Source: a bacterium (GTDB lineage Bacteria; UBP15; UBA6099). Taken from it: 47,648 nucleotides of DNA. Under the pieces are notes generated by a model. It saw nothing but the letters and a program-made list of their open reading frames with translations, did no database searches and had not been told where the DNA came from. This document shows positions 40,590 through 47,648 of the stretch, in pieces. The stretch spans positions 1-47,648 of the forward strand of contig JAKQPS010000054.1 of assembly GCA_029564595.1 (NCBI GenBank), given 5' to 3'. The translations under genes and the position numbers were made by a program. Each line of letters opens with the position of its first letter. The stretch's first letter is position 1.

Positions 40590-42974
40590 ATGTTGTCCGC
40601 AAACAAGATCGAGAAAACCGGAAGAGCCGGAAGAGTAAGCAGACTGCGAGAGCGAATCATAAACGCGCCGAGGGAAGTCTGCGTCGAGCGGGCGAGGTAT
40701 GCGACGCAGGCGTTTTCGAAGAACTGGGATTTGCCGCCGCTTACCCGGATGAGCCTCGCGCTGGAACATATTCTGGACAACATCAGCGTGATAATCCGCG
40801 AGGGCGAACTGATAGTCGGCTGCCGCACGAGCAAGTTGAACGCCGCGCCGCTGTTTCCCGAAAACAAATCTAAGTGGATCGAGGGCGACGTCGATACGTT
40901 CTCTACTAGGTTTTTGCAGAACGCGCTTATATCCGCGGACGAACAGCGCGAATTGGCGGAGGATTTGCTTCCGTTCTGGCGCGGCAAAACCGTTGAGGAC
41001 GACTTGAACGAGAGGATGCCCGAAGACATCGCTCTCGACATGGACAAGTACATTTTCACGATGATTCTGGAGATAACATACGGCGTAGGTCATTTCACGC
41101 TAGACCATGAACGCCTGTTGAAAAAAGGATGCGTCGGAATAGCGGATGAAGCCCGCGCGCGCATGAGCGCGATTTCCGGTAATTCTGCTGCCGATGAAGA
41201 AAAAAGATTATTTTACGACGCTGTGGTCAGGTCGGTGAACGCTGCGGTGAAATTCGCAAACAGATACGCGGAGGCAGCCTCGAAACTGGCTGATGTTGAA
41301 ACGGACTCCGAGCGCGTCGTCGAGTTGAGAGACATCTCCAGAATCTGCCGAAGGGTTCCCGAACATACGCCCGAATCTTTTCATGAGGCCGTCCAGTTCG
41401 TTTATTTCATGCATTTGATATCGCAGATCGAGACGGGCGGCAACTCGATTTCCTTGGGAAGAATAGACCAGTATCTTTACCCATATTATGCAAAAGACAT
41501 GAAGGAAGGGCGCGTTACGCCGGAGCGCGCGAGGGAGCTGCTATCCCTGTTGTACCTAAAAACCAATGAGATATGGAACGTGCTGGAAGAGGCGTTCATA
41601 CCCGGCGGGGAAGGTCCTGAAGGCAAGACGACGCAGAACGTTACAGTGGGCGGAGTCGGCGCGGATGGACGGGACGCCACCAACGAACTGAGTCACATCG
41701 CGCTTGACGCGTACGCCGACGTCCGAACCGTGCAGCCGAACTTCTCGGTGCGCGTAGGCCCGGAAGCGCCGGATATTTTTTTCGCAAAGGCCGCGGCATA
41801 CGCGCAGGACGGCGTTCTGTTGCATTTTTTCAACGATGAAAAAGTTATCGAATCTTTGACTCGCGGAGGCCACGCGCTAGAGGACGCGCGGGATTACGGG
41901 GTTGTCGGGTGCGTGGAGCCTAACGCGCAGGGAAAGACGTTCGGCTCAACTTTCGCAGTGCAGTTCAGCGGGATAAAGTGTCTGGAATTTGCTATGAGCG
42001 ACGGAGTGGACAACATATTCGGATACCAGTCCGGCATCCAAACCGGGGATCCCGCGGATTTCGAAGAATTCGAAGATGTCTGGAACGCATATGCCGCGCA
42101 GGTGTCGCATTTCATCGGCCAGATGGTTCGAGGCATGGAGGTAATGGACGAATGTATCGCCGCGAAACTGCCGTCGCCGTTTGCCTCCGCGACTGTGTCC
42201 GGCCCGATGGAAAAGGGTGTTGACCTTACGCGGGGCGGGGCCGTTTACAACTCGACCGGAGTTCAATTAATAGGATTTTCAAACGTGGCGGACAGCCTGT
42301 TCGCGATTAAGAAAGCGGTGTATGAGGACAAGCTGTATTCGATAGGCGAGCTTGCCGCATGGCTTTCGTCGGATTGGGACGAAGGCGAGGATGTTCGCTC
42401 CCGGTTGCTTAATAAATATCCAAAATTCGGAAACGACAATGATGAAGTCGACGAGATGGCATCGAGAGTCATTGAACATTTCTGCGCCGAGGTTGTGAAA
42501 CACAAGAACTATCGCGGCGGAGCTTTTTGGCCGGGAGTATTTTCAGTCGGTTTCCACATAGCTATGGGGGCGTTCGCGGGAGCAAGCGCGGACGGCCGCC
42601 GGGCAGGCGACGTGCTTGGCAACGGCGTCACTCCCACCAACGGCAACGCTCTGAACGGCCCGACAGCGGTGGCGAATTCCGTCGCCAAACTGCCGCTCTC
42701 TCTTGTTCACAACGGCGTTAACCTGAACATGCGTTTCAATCCGTCCAAGCTCAATTCCTCCGCGTTCCGATCCTTTATCAAGACTTATCTCAGGAACGGC
42801 GGGATTCAGCTTCAATTCAACATGACCAGCGCGGAAGAGTTGAAGGCAGCGCAGGCCGACCCGGAAAAATACCGTGACCTGATTGTGAGGGTGAGCGGCT
42901 ATTCGGCTCTTTTCACGGGACTTAGCGAAATAGCCCAGAACGAAATAATCAGCAGAACCGAATACGCGTTGTAA
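40590..42974 (+). CDS. Glycyl radical enzyme (dehydratase/eliminase-like, substrate unknown)
   Basis: A full-length 794-residue glycyl radical enzyme. The thiyl-radical Cys441 lies in GCVEP with Glu443, the Cys-x-Glu pair of glycerol/diol dehydratases, choline trimethylamine-lyase and isethionate lyase; pyruvate formate-lyase (two adjacent Cys) is ruled out. The glycyl radical site is RVSGYSA with Gly770, 24 residues from the end. The N terminus TGRAGRVSRLRERIINAPREVCVERA and EGELIVG are family-typical. Carbons are cleaved or eliminated after an activating radical SAM enzyme makes the Gly radical; oxygen destroys the enzyme. No activase gene is in the window. Downstream CoA-transferase and acyl-CoA dehydrogenase suggest the product is a carboxylic acid. 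Confidence 0.9.
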   Translation: MLSANKIEKTGRAGRVSRLRERIINAPREVCVERARYATQAFSKNWDLPPLTRMSLALEHILDNISVIIREGELIVGCRTSKLNAAPLFPENKSKWIEGDVDTFSTRFLQNALISADEQRELAEDLLPFWRGKTVEDDLNERMPEDIALDMDKYIFTMILEITYGVGHFTLDHERLLKKGCVGIADEARARMSAISGNSAADEEKRLFYDAVVRSVNAAVKFANRYAEAASKLADVETDSERVVELRDISRICRRVPEHTPESFHEAVQFVYFMHLISQIETGGNSISLGRIDQYLYPYYAKDMKEGRVTPERARELLSLLYLKTNEIWNVLEEAFIPGGEGPEGKTTQNVTVGGVGADGRDATNELSHIALDAYADVRTVQPNFSVRVGPEAPDIFFAKAAAYAQDGVLLHFFNDEKVIESLTRGGHALEDARDYGVVGCVEPNAQGKTFGSTFAVQFSGIKCLEFAMSDGVDNIFGYQSGIQTGDPADFEEFEDVWNAYAAQVSHFIGQMVRGMEVMDECIAAKLPSPFASATVSGPMEKGVDLTRGGAVYNSTGVQLIGFSNVADSLFAIKKAVYEDKLYSIGELAAWLSSDWDEGEDVRSRLLNKYPKFGNDNDEVDEMASRVIEHFCAEVVKHKNYRGGAFWPGVFSVGFHIAMGAFAGASADGRRAGDVLGNGVTPTNGNALNGPTAVANSVAKLPLSLVHNGVNLNMRFNPSKLNSSAFRSFIKTYLRNGGIQLQFNMTSAEELKAAQADPEKYRDLIVRVSGYSALFTGLSEIAQNEIISRTEYAL

Positions 42975-43006
42975 AACGGCAAGACACATTGATGGGGGAT
43001 TTCCGA

Positions 43007-43942
43007 ATGTCGAAAGTGACGACAATCAACAAAGCGATCTCGGAGCATGTGAAAGACGGCGACTTTCTTTTTATCGGAGGGTACATCTGCAGGACGCCTT
43101 ACGCCGCCATCCACGAGATAATCAGGCAGGGCAAGAAAGACCTTACCGTCACGAGAAGCAACGCGGCGGACGATTTCGACATGCTCATCGGAGCGGGAGC
43201 GGTGAAAAGATTTATTGCCACATTTCTCTCGCTAGGTTTTTTCGGGCTGGGGCGCTGCTACCGGCGCTCGCTTGAAAAAGGGATACCGCACAAGATAGAA
43301 GTCGAAGAATACACAAACCTGTCGCTTCCCACCATGCTGATGGCCGGAGCTATGGGGATGCCGTTCGCGCCCGTAAGGGATATGGCCGGCTCAGATCTGA
43401 TGAAAGTGAAATCTTTCATGGGGGACAACAAATACAAAGTCATCGAATCGCCGTTTGACGGAGCGCCGACAGTTCTTGTGCCGGCGCTGAACCCGGATGT
43501 GGCGATAATACACGTCCAGCAATCGGACGAGACAGGCAACGCGCAAATATGGGGCATCGGCGGCGACTGCCAGCACGGAGCCAACGCCGCTAAGAAGGTT
43601 ATCGTATGCTGCGAGCGGATAGTCAGCCGCGACATAATCGGCAAGGACCCCTCTCGAACCATCGTGCCGGATTATAAGGTAGCGGCGGTGGTCGAAGAGC
43701 CGTTCGGCGCTCATCCGGGATACACTCCCGGCTTCTACGACACCGATTTCAAATTCGGCAATGTTTACAAGACAGCGTCATCCACCGAAGACGGTTTCAA
43801 GCGATTCCTTGACGAATGGGTTTACGGAGTGAAAAACAGGAACGAGTACATTCAGCATTACATTAAGAGTTACGGATACGCGTCGTTTAAAAAACTGGAA
43901 GCGGAATTCGATTACGGATATCCGGTCAGCTACTCATATTAA
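43007..43942 (+). CDS. CoA-transferase subunit A (glutaconate CoA-transferase-like)
   Basis: 311 residues, close to the 320 of Acidaminococcus GctA. INKAISEHVKDGDFLFIGGYICRTPYAAIHEIIRQGKKDLTVTRSNAADD is the family I CoA-transferase alpha start; later DVAIIHVQQSDETGNAQIWG is typical. The last ~60 residues (KRFLDEWVYGVKNRNEYIQHYI) match the GctA/IpdA-type end. Start chosen at ATG 43007 with GGGGGA upstream; TTG/ATG at 42989/42992 are poorer. Forms an alpha-beta heteromer with the next gene product; moves CoA from a donor acyl-CoA to the pathway acid. Confidence 0.88.
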   Translation: MSKVTTINKAISEHVKDGDFLFIGGYICRTPYAAIHEIIRQGKKDLTVTRSNAADDFDMLIGAGAVKRFIATFLSLGFFGLGRCYRRSLEKGIPHKIEVEEYTNLSLPTMLMAGAMGMPFAPVRDMAGSDLMKVKSFMGDNKYKVIESPFDGAPTVLVPALNPDVAIIHVQQSDETGNAQIWGIGGDCQHGANAAKKVIVCCERIVSRDIIGKDPSRTIVPDYKVAAVVEEPFGAHPGYTPGFYDTDFKFGNVYKTASSTEDGFKRFLDEWVYGVKNRNEYIQHYIKSYGYASFKKLEAEFDYGYPVSYSY

Positions 43943-43994
43943 AGGCTCGCGGCTGACAGAAGCCGACGCGCGGCGCGGAGGAAAACGAGGAACA

Positions 43995-44798
43995 ATGGCT
44001 GCTAAACAACTCGACGGATACATAAAACCGGAACTGATGGCGTGCTGCGGCGCGCGGGAAATTCAGGAGAACGATATCGTGCTGGTCGGCACGGGGTTTC
44101 CGACTATGGCGGCAAACATCGCGAAGCACACGCACGCGCCGAACGCGAGGCTCATGCAGGAATCCGGCGTTTACGACGCGCGCCCCAAGCGGCCCGCGCT
44201 ATCTGTGGGCGATCCCTGCTTGAATCCGGGAGCCGCGATGATCGGCGGCCTGATGGACATAATGGGCATGGGGCTTCAGGCCGGCAACGTGGATGTCGGG
44301 TTTCTTTCAGGCAGCCAAGTCGATAAATTTGGGAACATCAACACTACTTGCATAGGCGATTACGAGAATCCCAAGAGCAGGCTGCCGGGCAGCGGAGGAG
44401 CCAATCCTATCGGCTCTCTCGTTAAACGAGTCTTAATCATTGCCCTTCACGACACTAGACGGCTCGCTGAAAAAGTGGACTTCATTACCACTCCGGGCTA
44501 TATAGACGGCCCCGGCGCCAGAGAGAAGCATGGCCTTCCTCCCGGCACAGGGCCGCACGTGATTATAACCAACAAAGCCGTTATGCGGTTCGACAAATCG
44601 ACGGGCGAGGCGTACCTTGACACCTATCATCCTGACACCACAGTCGAAGAGGTCGTAAAGAGCACTCCGTGGGATTTGAAGGTTTCTCCCGATGTTCGCG
44701 AAACGGAACCGCCGACGGAAGACGAACTTCGGGTTCTGCGCGAAGTATTGGACCCCAAGCGCATGATTTCGGCCTACATCAGCAGGGGCTACGTTTGA
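43995..44798 (+). CDS. CoA-transferase subunit B (glutaconate CoA-transferase-like)
   Basis: 267 residues, matching GctB length. Glu56 in LMQESG is at the place of the catalytic Glu of family I beta subunits, which forms the glutamyl-CoA intermediate; IpdAB-type ring hydrolases lack a Glu there, so a true transferase is favoured. VLVGTGFPTMAANIAKH, VDVGFLSGSQVDKFGNINTTCIGD, RLPGSGGANPI and the ITNKAVMRFD strand are standard. 52 bases after subunit A. Confidence 0.88.
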   Translation: MAAKQLDGYIKPELMACCGAREIQENDIVLVGTGFPTMAANIAKHTHAPNARLMQESGVYDARPKRPALSVGDPCLNPGAAMIGGLMDIMGMGLQAGNVDVGFLSGSQVDKFGNINTTCIGDYENPKSRLPGSGGANPIGSLVKRVLIIALHDTRRLAEKVDFITTPGYIDGPGAREKHGLPPGTGPHVIITNKAVMRFDKSTGEAYLDTYHPDTTVEEVVKSTPWDLKVSPDVRETEPPTEDELRVLREVLDPKRMISAYISRGYV

Positions 44799-44848
44799 TC
44801 GGTTCAAAATTCGCCGCGCAATGAATTAAAGATTGAAAGGGAAAGCTT

Positions 44849-46231
44849 ATGTCAGCCGCAAACGAAACGCACACTGGAAAACTTGCCGAGTTCTGTTCGC
44901 GCGTGTCCATCGATTCGCTTCCAAAGGAGGCAGTCGAGAAGGCCAAGTTGTGCGTCCTTGATTTCATAGCGAACGTATATGGCTCGCAGCAACTGGAGAT
45001 TGTCGGGAAGATCGGCGAATATGTAAAAACTTTCGGCGGGCAAGGCGACGCGACGGCGCTGGGGCTGGGATTCAAGACAGGCCCTCACAACGCCGCCTTT
45101 ATCAACGGAGTGGCAGGCGAGGCGATAGAGGCGCAGGACGGGTTGCGGTTCGGCGGAAATCATCCGGGCGCGGCGGTGATACCTGCGGCTCTCGCAGTCG
45201 CCGAGCAAACGGGACAGGGCGGAGCGCGTTTTATCGAGTCGGTTATCGCTGGATACGAAGCCGCCAACCGGGTCTCCGCGTCGGTTCACCCTCATCACAC
45301 TCTGTCGGGATTTCTGCCGACTGGAACATGCGGGACTTTCGGAGCGGCAGCGGCGGCGTCTCGAATGATGGGGCATGACGCCGAAACCACGCTGGCTTCC
45401 ATCGGGACCGCCGGGTTCATCCTTCCGATATCCATGGCAGAGCATCTCATGGGCGGATACTCCGCAAAAATAGTGCAGGGCGGGCAGGCGGCCTCGGCGG
45501 GAATCACCGCCGCCGGATTGGCAGCCGCAGGCATAACCGCTCCTCCTTACACGCTCGAAGGTTCCAGCCTCAAAGGGGGATTCACTCAGATTACCACGCG
45601 AGGCTCATTCGACATTAACAAGATAACTTCCGGCCTCGGCGAAAAATACACGATAATGGATATCTATTTCAAGCCTTACACGTCATGTCGCCACACCCAC
45701 GGAGCCGCGCAGGCCGCTCAGGAACTGAAGGCGGCTGAAAGAATCGATATCGCAGAGATTGAAAGAATAGATGTTTTTACTTACGCCATCGCAACGGTGG
45801 CCGTAGGCAAGACTATAGGGCCGGAAGACAGTTTCGTGTCCGCGCAGTTCTCGCTGCCGTATGTGGTGGCGGCGTGTCTGGCGCATGGAGACATGAGCGC
45901 GGAGCAGCTAAAGGCCGACAGCATATCGGACGCTCGAATCGTCGAGTTGGCGAAAAAAGTGAAGGTGTCCATCGACCCTGAACTCAACAAAGCTTATCCG
46001 GACAAGACATCGAGCAGGGTGGAGCTGACGTTGGCAGGAGGACGGAAAGCGGTCCGCCAGACGGATATCCCGAAAGGCGACCCGCGCAATCCCATGACAG
46101 CCGATGATATTGCCGAAAAGTTAAAAAGATTCTCAGCGGGCCTAGACGCGGACCGCGCGCGGCGAATAACCGATCTTGTTCTTGACATTGAAAATGTTAA
46201 ATCAATAAGCGATCTGACATCGCTAATATGA
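44849..46231 (+). CDS. MmgE/PrpD family protein
   Basis: 460 residues, full family length. The N-terminal helical domain shows KLAEFCSRVSIDSLPKEAVEKAKLCVLDFIANVYGS, then INGVAGEAIEAQDGLRFGGNHPGAAVIPAALAVAE and VSASVHPHHTLSGFLPTGTCGTFGAAAAAS, as in PrpD and cis-aconitate decarboxylase; the KPYTSCRHTHGAAQAA segment lies in the second domain. Family reactions are dehydration of 2-methylcitrate, decarboxylation of cis-aconitate, and epimerisation of iminodisuccinate. The exact reaction here is unknown; a hydro-lyase, decarboxylase or epimerase step on a branched or dicarboxylic acid is likely. GAAAGGGAAAG precedes the ATG. Confidence 0.86.
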   Translation: MSAANETHTGKLAEFCSRVSIDSLPKEAVEKAKLCVLDFIANVYGSQQLEIVGKIGEYVKTFGGQGDATALGLGFKTGPHNAAFINGVAGEAIEAQDGLRFGGNHPGAAVIPAALAVAEQTGQGGARFIESVIAGYEAANRVSASVHPHHTLSGFLPTGTCGTFGAAAAASRMMGHDAETTLASIGTAGFILPISMAEHLMGGYSAKIVQGGQAASAGITAAGLAAAGITAPPYTLEGSSLKGGFTQITTRGSFDINKITSGLGEKYTIMDIYFKPYTSCRHTHGAAQAAQELKAAERIDIAEIERIDVFTYAIATVAVGKTIGPEDSFVSAQFSLPYVVAACLAHGDMSAEQLKADSISDARIVELAKKVKVSIDPELNKAYPDKTSSRVELTLAGGRKAVRQTDIPKGDPRNPMTADDIAEKLKRFSAGLDADRARRITDLVLDIENVKSISDLTSLI

Positions 46232-46250
46232 CAGCCACCGGGAGGCAGTG

Positions 46251-47411
46251 ATGGACTTTAATCTTGACAAAGATCAACAGATGCTTGTGGACATGCTTAG
46301 AAAGATGGGAAAACGGGAGAATTTCAAACAGCTCGCCGTGGAGATCGACAAAACAGGCGTGTTCCCGGATTTTCTGATGAAAAAGTACGGAGAACTGGGG
46401 CTTTTAGGGATGACGCTTTCGCCGGAATACGGAGGCGGAGGGCAGCCGAACATCAACGCCATCCTTGCCATAGAGGAGCTTGCAAAGTTCAGCCCGATGA
46501 TAGCCGCTCCGATTTTCGAGTCCAACATCGGCCCGGTGCGGGTCATAAACGCGTATGGAACCGAAGAACAGAAAAAAGCGATTATTCCCGGCGTGTGCAA
46601 AGGCGAGAAAAGCGTGTCCGTCTGCATGACGGAGCCGGAGGCGGGTTCGGACCTTACTTCGCTTTCCACAAAACTCATAGAGGACGGCGACGGCTATCTG
46701 CTCAACGGTAGGAAGACGTTCATAACCGGGGGCGGGGAGGCCAGCCACTATCTCGTTTATTCCAGATACGGGGACACTCCGGATTACAAGGGCATCGGAG
46801 CGGTCATTGTTGAAAAAGGCGCGCCCGGTTTCACATTCGGCAAGCAGGAGGATTTCATGGGTTTGCGAGGAATGCCTTCGTGCGACTTGATTTTTGAGAA
46901 TGTTAAAGTCCCGAAGGAGAACATTGTTCTTCGCATGGGCGAGTTCAAGAAACTTATGACGACATTCGACGTGGAAAGGTGCGGGAACGCGGCCATGTGT
47001 CTTGGCACCGCAGCCGGAGCCATAGAAGAAGCGAAAGCCTATGCCATGGAACGCAAGGCGTTCGGACGTCCGATATGCGAATTTCAGGATATACAATTCT
47101 CAATAGTAAACATGGCGATGAAGCTGGACGCCGCGCGCCTGCTCGTTTACCGCGCAGTGACCGGAGCCGGACGCGGTTTCCCATCAATGTTGGAAGCGGG
47201 CATGGCAAAATGTTTCGCCAATGAGATGGTCGTTGAAGTCACTGACGCAGCGATGCAGGTGTTCGGTGGATACGGATACAGCAAGGAGTTCCCCGTCGAG
47301 AGGATGCATCGCGACGCTCTGGCGTGGCGCGTGGCCGGAGGCACTGTGCAGATGCTTCGCGTGGCTATGGCCAGCATCATGTTCGCGCGGCGATTCAATC
47401 AGAAAGCCTGA
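46251..47411 (+). CDS. Acyl-CoA dehydrogenase with IVD-type catalytic Glu placement
   Basis: 386 residues, standard length. CMTEPEAGSDLTSLSTKLIEDGDGYLLNGRKTFITGG, FENVKVPKEN, ERKAFGRPICEFQDIQFSIVNMAMKLDAARLLVYRA and QVFGGYGYSKEFPVERMHRDA are all present, giving FAD and acyl-CoA sites. The usual C-terminal Glu (EGT) is Gly363 (GGT). Instead Glu242 stands in DVERCGNA on helix G, where isovaleryl-CoA and long-chain acyl-CoA dehydrogenases keep their base. It therefore most likely acts on branched or substituted acyl-CoA, passing electrons to ETF. GGGAGG precedes the ATG (19 bases after PrpD). Confidence 0.9.
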   Translation: MDFNLDKDQQMLVDMLRKMGKRENFKQLAVEIDKTGVFPDFLMKKYGELGLLGMTLSPEYGGGGQPNINAILAIEELAKFSPMIAAPIFESNIGPVRVINAYGTEEQKKAIIPGVCKGEKSVSVCMTEPEAGSDLTSLSTKLIEDGDGYLLNGRKTFITGGGEASHYLVYSRYGDTPDYKGIGAVIVEKGAPGFTFGKQEDFMGLRGMPSCDLIFENVKVPKENIVLRMGEFKKLMTTFDVERCGNAAMCLGTAAGAIEEAKAYAMERKAFGRPICEFQDIQFSIVNMAMKLDAARLLVYRAVTGAGRGFPSMLEAGMAKCFANEMVVEVTDAAMQVFGGYGYSKEFPVERMHRDALAWRVAGGTVQMLRVAMASIMFARRFNQKA

Positions 47412-47510
47412 TTTTTAGACTATTTTAATTCGTTTTTGTTTCAGCGGCGAATTCATTGCGCGTCTAGCTTATTCGTCAAGCTGTCAAATTGCTTTTGCGA
47501 CTGACCTATA

Positions 47511-47530
47511 AACCCGGATTCGCCAATAGA
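47511..47530 (+). repeat. Terminal-repeat-like 20-mer (inverted copy at 5015-5034)
   Basis: An exact 20-base match to the reverse complement of 5015-5034. It lies 91 bases before a transposase-like start codon, where the left inverted repeat of an insertion sequence would be expected. Confidence 0.55.
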
Positions 47531-47564
47531 AAAATAGAAAAGGCATCTAGATGTTCCAGAAAGA

Positions 47565-47603
47565 CCGATAGAATTTGAGTTGTTCAGAAACAAGAACTAT
47601 CGG
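47565..47603 (+). other. Stem-loop before the truncated gene
   Basis: CCGATAG (47565-47571) and CTATCGG (47597-47603) form a perfect 7-bp stem with a 25-base loop. It ends just before the GGAGG ribosome site, a position where insertion sequences often carry a structure that blocks translation of read-through mRNA. Confidence 0.4.
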
Positions 47604-47620
47604 AACGGAGGAACAAAAAG

Positions 47621-47648
47621 ATGCCCAGTAAAAAGTATGTCAAAAGCG
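47621..47648 (+). CDS. Start of a truncated gene, possibly a transposase
   Basis: ATG at 47621 behind GGAGG (47607-47611) opens a frame MPSKKYVKS that runs off the window. Nine residues are far too few for a family call. The terminal-repeat-like 20-mer and the stem-loop upstream, plus a 209-base gap after the catabolic operon, suggest the left end of an insertion sequence; some IS transposases begin with a similar basic MPxKKY stretch. Confidence 0.4.

Noticed and set aside
42989-43006. Upstream TTG/ATG starts for CoA-transferase subunit A
   Set aside because: The ribosome site GGGGGA lies inside this stretch and fits ATG 43007; the family N terminus also begins there.

Overview
The window looks like a chromosomal segment of an uncultivated Gram-negative bacterium that lives at least partly without oxygen. 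A complete glycyl radical enzyme, a radical SAM protein, a three-domain NifU and an oxygen-sensitive type of gene content point to anaerobic or micro-aerobic life. An RND exporter, a large secreted beta-rich protein and a nonulosonate-type sugar cassette point to a diderm envelope. Base composition is about 50% GC, coding density is high, and TTG or GTG starts behind good Shine-Dalgarno sequences are common. No rRNA or phylum-diagnostic gene is present, so I do not assign a phylum.

Layout. 1-4.7 kb: the 3' part of a very large exported protein (two 102-residue repeats, a CXXCH motif, PD40-like repeats, a FlgD-like C-terminal Ig domain). 4.7-5.07 kb: a non-coding gap with a possible small mobile-element remnant. 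5.07-7.34 kb (minus): an NDH-2-like flavoprotein and aroB. 7.8-10.8 kb: four tandem paralogous pilins closed by a terminator, then a fifth pilin and a pilin-like protein that has lost the prepilin processing site. 10.95-13.5 kb: a conserved housekeeping operon, remA-like/gmk/rpoZ/coaBC, behind a good promoter. 13.7-17.4 kb: a stand-alone receiver and an orphan RND transporter. 17.6-19.9 kb: def (minus), a MazEF-like toxin-antitoxin pair and a two-TM protein of unknown function. 19.9-22.2 kb (minus): PIN-PhoH ATPase and an anchorless SppA-type protease. 22.4-26.5 kb: Rrf2 regulator, NifU, cysteine desulfurase, zinc-ribbon HD protein and a TIGR02757 protein, which together form an Fe-S assembly operon with extra genes. 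26.6-30.2 kb: a degenerate receiver, an HD-GYP protein and a FapA/DUF342 protein. 30.3-32.0 kb (minus): an ATC-hydrolase-like protein with a radical SAM enzyme. 32.2-35.7 kb: an RmlD-like reductase, a NeuB-like synthase, a GT2 glycosyltransferase and a methylase broken by two compensating one-base indels. 35.7-37.1 kb: SHOCT-like/DUF2089 pair (minus) and a second stand-alone receiver. 37.3 kb: tRNA-Thr(CGT). 37.6-47.4 kb: a nine-gene same-strand block: SCP2-like protein, PadR regulator, two SDR-type proteins, glycyl radical enzyme, both subunits of a GctAB-type CoA-transferase, an MmgE/PrpD protein and an acyl-CoA dehydrogenase. The window ends in the start of a probable insertion sequence.

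The most interesting unit is the 37.6-47.4 kb block. It reads as an inducible anaerobic catabolic operon: a radical C-X or C-C bond step, CoA activation by transfer, alpha,beta-dehydrogenation and a hydration, dehydration or epimerisation step. Its substrate cannot be named from sequence, and no activating enzyme for the glycyl radical enzyme lies in the window. The pilin array, the HD-GYP/FapA cassette, and the repeats that link 5.0 kb with 47.5 kb also deserve a second look.
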